This document shows, in pieces, positions 57,205 through 64,000 of a DNA stretch of 64,000 nucleotides. The stretch is from Carya illinoinensis (taxonomy: Eukaryota > Streptophyta > Magnoliopsida > Fagales > Juglandaceae). The position numbers and the translations under genes are program-made. The notes beneath the pieces are model-generated. The model was not told where the DNA came from. It did no database searches and worked only from the letters and a program-made list of their open reading frames with translations. Position 1 is the stretch's first letter, and each line of letters starts with the position of its first letter. The DNA lies in assembly GCF_018687715.1 (NCBI RefSeq), contig NC_056762.1:45253520-45317519 (forward strand), given 5' to 3'.

Positions 57205-58400
57205 TTATTTTGTTGCTTTAACACATTATACTTACAATATGACAATTATGCCTCTAACTAGGCTCATAAATCTTAGTTTCTATGAAATAGAAAAATCTAT
57301 ATATAATGAATTTGGACAACTAGCTTGTATTATCCTCTTTGCACAATAAGTAATGGCATTGCTAGTATATACATGGAAGAAGTTAAAGGAGTAGCAATAT
57401 GGAATTTTGTTGCAAATATAGCCATTCAATACCATTCACCATGGGAATATCTAGAGTAACATAGGACAAATACTACAACATGAAGACCTTCCTTAGGCTT
57501 GATCTGAATTACAATCATAAGCTTGGACCAACTAAAGAATAGTTGTATTGAAATATCCTAATTGTATTAAACCAAGCTCAATTGTATATTCATCTCCATA
57601 ATGTTCAAGTAACTATCAATTTACCCAATATATGAAACATCCAAATTTCACCTCCATACTTTAATTACATATCACTAAACAATTATAATTTCCAAGTATC
57701 TAAGTGACCAAACCCTAATTACTCTCTAATTTCCCACCAATAGCCTTTTCTAAAAGCAAGAACCAATGATATGTTCTTTTCCAACATCTCCTCTGGCCAT
57801 GCTATGTTCATTACATTCGGTCACAATTGTATTGTACTCCATTATCAAGAATTACATAACTACATATGTAGTCATGTACAAATAACCTATTTTAGCCAAA
57901 AACATAACTTTAATTTGAAACCTTGAACTATAATGTTCACCACATCTCATTAACTTACCCAACAATTCTATGCTAAAAAAAGAGAGTAGGTTATCTAGCC
58001 AAGTTCTACAACCTACGACATTTTCATAACTACTTGCAAAAATCAATTTTTAGCACATCCTGCCTATATTAGCAATTGATCTGGCCTAGCTAGATATAGC
58101 AAAAGCCCACTCACTATATTCACACAAGGTAAAAATTTTCAATTAACTATCAACCTGAGACATGTGTTGACAAGCAACTTGAGATAAATAAAATAGTTTT
58201 TTCGCTCATTACAATCACTATTTGGAGTGACTAAATTATGAAACACCTAAGGGGTTTGGATGGATGTGCGGAGGTGCGATGTGTCGCAGAGCTTGGTGAT
58301 GTGATGGAAGTGGAGAAATTAAGGGATAGAGAATGAGGGAGTGAATGTGAAGTACAAAGAAAGTGGCTACCAGGATTGTGGGCTTCGATGAGGTTCTTGT
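57205..58400. other. AT-rich intergenic
   Basis: Nothing recognised. Confidence 0.5.
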
Positions 58401-58690
58401 TGTGAAATCAATGACAGAAAAATAAAAACAAACACAAATTAACGTGGTTCAGCAACATATCTACATCCAAGAGCTACATAAGATTTTATTATATTGAGAA
58501 ATCACAAAAGACACTTTAAGGTGAAATCTCACTATTAAAAACACTTAGAATGTATATACGATTCATTAAGTACATATTTATAGTATTACAAAATAGAAAT
58601 CTTAATTTTTACTTTTCTGTATTATTCGCTCGAGTAGAGTGTCGAGCGAGCCTCGAGAGAACTCTTTGCCTGATTTTCGCTCGAATCACA
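58401..58690 (-). repeat. LTR fragment on the minus strand
   Basis: On the minus strand it runs from a GCTCGA/CTCGAG-rich segment (58690-58625) to an LTR-3'-end-like stretch (..TGCTGAACCACGTTAATTTG..CATTGATTTCACAAC, near 58401). No primer site or partner LTR was seen. The GCTCGA segment resembles the 51-bp units at 797-985 (including ..caggca.. next to a CTCGAG core). Confidence 0.4.
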
Positions 58691-58699
58691 AAAATTAAT

Positions 58700-58874
58700 A
58701 CAACTTTTACAAACTTTAAATCAAAAAATTATATTCATTTTTTTAATACTTTAGAATATTTTTCTTCAAAATTTTCTTTTTCATTTACCAAAATCTAATA
58801 AACATTTTAACTCAAACTATTTTACTCATATTCACATAATTTTAAGATAGTACTCCAATTGCCCAAATGAGTCC
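58700..58874 (+). repeat. Tourist-like MITE remnant
   Basis: The right half matches the family (ctaataaacattttaactcaaactattttac..cccaaatgagtcc, then TTA at 58875). The left end is not found. Confidence 0.5.
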
Positions 58875-59118
58875 TTATATCGATCTCATGTGCAAGATTA
58901 TATATATAATTTTTAAATAATTTTCTCGGACTTCATGCTTGAGACTTCCATTAATCATTATTATTTTGTAAATGAGTAAAAGAGAAAGTTTAAAACCAAG
59001 ATTTAGTATAAATTAGGTCTTTTATATATTTTAATGGAGAACTGACACATCAGTTTTTTTTGTGGAACTAATAATAAATTTACTTACATAGGAATAAATC
59101 TTATAAATCTTAAATGAC

Positions 59119-59409
59119 TATTAAGGAAACACCTTCCAAAACAGATGACAACAAGATTAAGTCAGCAGATGACAGCAAGCTCGATTCCATTCCATGATCT
59201 GAGGAATTGTATTCATTCACTTCTTTCCATTTATGTAAAGATTGTAATTATAGCTATACACTAGTCTTTCCTATAATTATGCCAATTCCTGTAATTATTT
59301 TAGGACACAAGTTTTGTAATTTTTATAACATCTATAAACTGCTATATATATATACAATTCCTCTCGATAGCAATTGCACGAGAGTTTCCATCCTGTGAGT
59401 ATTGTTTTA
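59119..59409 (+). repeat. 5' LTR of Copia at 59.1-63.9 kb
   Basis: It is 291 bp; it shares 'ctcgattccattccatgatc' and a TATATATATATAC stretch with the 3' LTR. Confidence 0.88.
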
Positions 59410-59474
59410 TTGTAATTAGAGCAAAATTGTGACCTGTCTTTTTTTTTTTTTTTTTTTTTTTCTCACTTGATCCC

Positions 59475-62400
59475 ATGGCCTCACCCAATACTTCTACTAA
59501 CCCTGCAAGCATCCATAGTCTGGTTACAGTCAAGCGCACCAAAGACAACTATCTCCTTTGGAAAACACAAATCGTCCCCTACTTGCATGGCCAACGTTTG
59601 TTGGATATGTTGATGGAACCATATTTGCCCCCCACCAACCATACCCAACCTCAATACAGCCACCTTCATCTCTGCCCCCATAGACATTCCTAACCCAAAT
59701 TTCAACTCCTGGTATGACCAAGACCAGGTTGTTCTTAGTACCTTGGTATCCTTTTTGTTCGAGGGCATCTTGGCTCAGATGATAGGTCTCTCAACTTCTA
59801 GAGAAGTATGGGTTTCCTTTGAGAAAATGTTCTCCTCCATCTCTTCGGCTCGAGCAATTCAAACTCGCTAATTCTTAGCTCTCACCAAGAAAGGAAATAT
59901 GTCCATATCTGACTATTTTCAGAAAATGAAGTCATACTCTGACACCCTTGTTGCCATTGGACAGCCCCTAAAAAGCCATGAGTTCACTGCCTACGTTCTT
60001 GGAGGCCTCGACACATCATATGATGCCATTGTGACTTCCATTTCAACTCAAGTCGACAAAATGACTTCCGAAGAGATGTTTAACCATCTTCTCATCTTTG
60101 AGTTATGCCTAGAGCAACAACAATATGCTCTTGACACTACAGTAGGTTTGATGAATGTGGAAACCTGGAATGATCAACGCAATCGTGGTGGAAAATCCCA
60201 ACAAAACCAATGTTCATCACAACCTCAACAATCTTACAACAATCCCAACTCCAGATCAGAGGTCATGGTGGACATGGGCGAGGAAGTTCACATTAGAGTA
60301 ACCCATCCAACACGAGACCATCTTGCCAAGTGTGTGGCAAAACTGGTCACACTACCATATAGTGTTACTATCGCTTCGATCATGCATACCAAGGTGCCCA
60401 TCCAACCATGACAGCATACATGACCTCGCCCTCATCAACTCCGGACACAAACTGGTACCCTGATACTAGCTCAACAAATCATCTCACAAATGATTTACAG
60501 AACCTCAACTTACACTCGGATCCATACCATGGAGGTGATCAAATCCAAGTCGACGATGGGGCAGGTTTGCCTATAAAGAATATTGGCTCTGCCACTATAT
60601 CAATTCCAACTCACTCTTTCACTTTGTCTCAATTATTATATGTACCACAAATTAAAAAGAATTTGATATTTGTGAGTCAATTTATGAGTAAAAATAATGT
60701 ATATATTGAGTTTAACCCATCTTTCTTTTTGGTGAAGAACGGAACCATGGTGAGAATTCTAATGTGTGGCAAAACTAAAGATGGCCTCTACTCTTTTCCA
60801 CCATCAACTACACCAACAAAATCTCACCAATCCTTCCTCTCTTAACGCACTCCTCTTGATCTCTGGCATTGTCGAATGGGCCATCCATCTTATCAAACTG
60901 TCCGACAACTCATCTCCAAGTTCTCTCTACCACTCTCATCAAATAAAATAATGGGTGTGTGTTCTGCTTATCAACAAGGAAAGAGTCATCGTCTTGCATT
61001 TTCTGATTCAAAGTCTATTTCTCATTCTCCTATTGAATTAATTTTCTCTGATGTTTGGGGTCCTTCCCCTATTGTGCAACCAATGGAAATAAATATTATG
61101 TCTCATTTGTTGATCATTTTAGTAAATTCACATGGCTCTTTCCCTTACCCAACAAATCGGATGTGATGAAAATATTTCATTCATTCCAAAAACTTGTTGA
61201 ATGCCAATTTGAAAGCAAAATAAAAGCAAGACAAAAGGATTGATGAGGAGAATATGGCTCCCTCCACAAATAGTTTGACAAGATTGGCATTCAACACCAT
61301 ATAACTTGTCCTCACACATCACAACAAAATGGGTCTGTTGAGAGGAAACACCATCACATCGTTGAAATGGGACTCTCTCTTCATGCCTATTGGGATCATG
61401 CCTTTTTAATGGCAACGTATCTCATAAATCGTCTCCCCACAACTCCACTTGGTATTTCACCATTTGAAGAACTCTATAAACTTGCCCCTGATTTTTCACT
61501 ACTTAAAATTTTTGGGTGTGCTTGTTTTCCATACCCCCGTCCCTTCAATCGGCACAAACTTGATTTTTGCTCAAAGCAATGTGCTTTCATTGGTCTTAGC
61601 ATGCATCATGGATACAAGTGTCTGGACATTTCAAGTGGCAAAATATTCATATCTCGGCATGTTATATTCGATGAGACCATCTTCCCATTTGCTAGCCCAT
61701 CACACAAGCCCACTACCACCCAGCCCGTATACAACCCAATCATTGCTCTACCATTTCCTCTCAACATCAATGACACCCACTCATCCTCCCATGATTCATC
61801 TCCTTATGCCAATGACATGTCCCCCATTGCCCCACATCTTAATGCAATGACATCGTCCCACTCCAATCCATCCAATCGCATGTTGTCTCCTACGTCAAAT
61901 GACCCCCTGCTTTTGGTTCGTCACCACCTTCCCTTGCTCTTCCCTTAAACAAGTCCACCACCCAACCGTTAATAGAGCTTGCCGTTGCTATAGAACCTCC
62001 GACACTCTATTCCCACCAAATGACCACACGGTCCCAGAACCACATCATGAAGCCAAAGACCTTCACTAATGGAACAGTTCGCTACCCACTTCCACAGTCT
62101 TTCTTTGTTGCATGTGGTGTTCCTGACTCCCCCATGAATTATACAGAAGCAAGCAAATACAGTGAGTGGCGCAATGCAATGGATGAGGAATTCATAGCTT
62201 TTATGAAGAATGGCACCTGGTCTCTAGTGCCATCACAACCGAACATGAACATTGTCGGCTCCAAGTGGATTTTCAAATCCAAACACAAAGCCAACGGCAC
62301 CCTCAAACACTGTAAAGCACGACTGGTTGCCAAGGGCTACCACCAACAACCTGGAATCAACTTCGACGACACATTCAGTCCAGTGGTCAAGCCCACAACC

Positions 62401-63651
62401 ATCTGGCTTGTTCTAAGCATTGCAGTTTCCAAACGCTGGCCAATCCATCAAATTGACATACAAAATACATTTCTTCATGGGAATCTATTGAAGGAGGTAT
62501 ATATGCATCAACCTCTTGGGTATGTTTATCCCAATTTTCCAAATTATGTATGTCGACTGCACAAAGCACTCTACGACTTGAAACAAGCCCCACGGACCTA
62601 GTACCACTGCCTGCATGAGTACCTTCAATCACTTGGCTTTGTCAACTCAAGCTCTGATACTTCACTTTTCACATTTAGACAAGCTTCGGTTACTCTCTTT
62701 GTGCTAGTATACGTTAATGATATAATCATCACTAGCTCCACCTTGCAAGCTATATCTACATTGATCTCTGCTCTCGCCAGTGAATTCGCTATCAAAGACC
62801 TGGGTGTTCTAAGTTTCTTTTTGTGCATTGCAGCTCATCATGTGAAAGAAGGGCTATTCTTATCTCAAAGTCAGTACATATATAATCTACTTAGCTGCAC
62901 AAAAATGCTTGATGCCAAGCCAGTCTCTTCACCCATGTCTTCTTCCTTGAAGCTATCACTATTTTCGGGTGCTCCATACTCTGATCCCTCTACCTACCGA
63001 AGAATAGTTGGAGCCTTGCACTACCTATCTTTGACACGGCCTGATATCTCCTTTGCCATAAATAAAGTGTGCCAATTCATGCACAAACCCACTGATGAAC
63101 ATTGGATAGCAGTGAAAAGGATACTACATTACCTCAAGTTTTCCATTAATTTTGGATTACTCATTCAGCCTAGCATGTCTACACAGCTCTCAATTTATTC
63201 CAATGCCAACTGGGTTGGCTGCCCTGACGATCCGAAATCAACCTCTAGTTTTTACAAATTTTTTTTGTGACAATTTAATCTCATGGAGCTTTAAAAAGCA
63301 ATCGACTGTGGCTCGCTCAAGCATCGAGCAATTGCCCATGCCATGACTGATTCTATTTGGCTCTAGTCTCTATTACGTGAGCTCGGCATTTTCCTTTCCC
63401 AGTGCCCCGTTCTCTAGTGTGACAACATAGGGGCAACCTATCTCACAGCAAACCCAATGTTTCATGCACGTACAAAACATGTGAAAATCAACTATCATTT
63501 TGTTCGTGAAAGAGTTTAGTAGAAATTATTGGAAGTTGGCTTTATATTAAGTAAGGACCAATTAGCCGATGGCCTCACAAAAGCATTAGTTTCTACAAGG
63601 TTTTCCCATCTTCAATCCAAGCTCAACGTGCAGCCTTCCCCAATGAGCTTG
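59475..63651 (+). pseudogene. gag-pol of the 59.1-63.9 kb Copia, broken
   Basis: Gag opens MASPNTSTNPASIHSL, then DNYLLWKTQIVPYLHG and a UBN2 domain (59899-60170). The CCHC knuckle near 60330-60370 contains a stop. The protease motif reads YPDTSSTNHL (about 60460), with serine for the essential glycine. Pre-integrase is LWHCRMGHPSYQT. Integrase pieces are SDVWGPSP, VSFVDHFSKFTW and QQNGSVERKHHH. RT has WIFKSKHKANGTLKHCKARL, and its active site reads YVND at 62710-62721 instead of YVDD. RNase H has lost its first D (YSNANW). It ends LADGLTKAL. Frameshifts lie near 59690, 60390, 60850, 61080 and 61250, and stops near 62601 and 63268, among others. Confidence 0.85.
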
Positions 63652-63659
63652 TAGGGGCA

Positions 63660-63948
63660 TATTAAGGAAACACCTTCCAAAACAAATGACAGCAAGATTA
63701 AGTCAACAGATGATAGCAAGCTCGATTCCATTCCATGATCTGAGGAATTATATTCATTCACTTCTTTCCATTTATGTAAAGATTGTAATTATAGCTATAT
63801 GCTAGTCTTTCCTATAACTATGCCAATTCCTGTAATTACTCTAGGACACAAGTTTTATAATTTTTATAACATCTATAAACTGCTATATATATACAATTCT
63901 TCTCGACAGCAATTGCACGAGAGTTTCCATCTTGTGAGTATTGTTTTA
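63660..63948 (+). repeat. 3' LTR of Copia at 59.1-63.9 kb
   Basis: It is 289 bp, TATTAAGGAAAC..TTGTTTTA, followed by ATGGC, the degraded target duplication. Confidence 0.88.
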
Positions 63949-64000
63949 ATGGCTAAGCTAAAGTTAAAAAAAAAAATGAAACTATCCACTTCTACCGTCA

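Larger units (their letters stand above)
59119..63948 (+). mobile_element. Ty1/Copia LTR retrotransposon, decayed
   Basis: It is 4830 bp with LTRs 59119-59409 and 63660-63948. They run TATTAAGG..TGTTTTA, that is TA..TA ends. The target duplication ATGAC / ATGGC (59114-59118, 63949-63953) has one mismatch. The LTRs differ at about 14 bases and one 2-bp indel. A primer-site-like TGTAATTAGAGC (59411-59422) follows the 5' LTR, and GTAGGGGCA precedes the 3' LTR. A (T)n run lies at 59441-59461. Confidence 0.88.

Overview
This is plant nuclear DNA, most likely from a woody core eudicot. It is AT-rich, its one good host gene has GT-AG introns and a TATA/AATAAA layout, and most of the rest is plant-type transposable elements (Copia LTR elements with initiator-Met tRNA primer sites, L1-type LINEs, hAT and Tourist-like MITEs, a tRNA-derived SINE). 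A member of the Fagales (walnut or hickory family) is my best guess, from general familiarity with the repeats; treat it as low confidence.

Layout. 1-11.6 kb: part of a SINE, then a 10.9 kb Sirevirus-like Copia element (678-11561, target duplication ATTGT) with a broken gag-pol, a 3' ORF of the 'putative plant transposon protein' type, and a hAT element inside its 5' LTR. 11.6-17.0 kb: degraded dispersed repeats, a Tourist-like MITE, a 5'-truncated LINE (13416-14742) and a pseudogene of a WPP-domain-interacting protein (WIP). 17.8-23.5 kb: a decayed Copia (target duplication GTATT) holding an unrecognised foreign segment. 24.1-25.1 kb: a deleted Copia fragment on the minus strand. 26.3-27.3 kb: a probable hAT. 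28.7-33.3 kb: a complete minus-strand Copia with one open 1378-codon reading frame and two LTRs that look identical, so a very recent insertion. 33.5-36.2 kb: a pseudogene of the TIR-NB-ARC-TPR (TNP/XTNX) family. 36.6-39.2 kb: a probable LTR remnant. 42.5-48.3 kb (minus): the only intact host gene, a HAPLESS 8-like protein of about 1450 aa in three coding exons. 50.3-55.1 kb (minus): a decayed L1-type LINE. 55-59 kb: MITE remnants and an LTR fragment. 59.1-63.9 kb: another decayed Copia with both LTRs.

How it fits together. WIP, TNP and HAP8 are, from memory, close neighbours in Arabidopsis (AT5G56210, AT5G56220, AT5G56250). The window therefore looks like a conserved gene block in which WIP and TNP have died, HAP8 survives, and retroelements have expanded the gaps. 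One possible explanation is loss from one duplicate of a whole-genome duplication. The HAP8-like protein carries a Rad18/UBZ4-like zinc finger and a C-terminal SUMO-interacting-type motif, which suggests a ubiquitin/SUMO-reading nuclear role. All identifications rest on reading the sequence by eye, with no database search.
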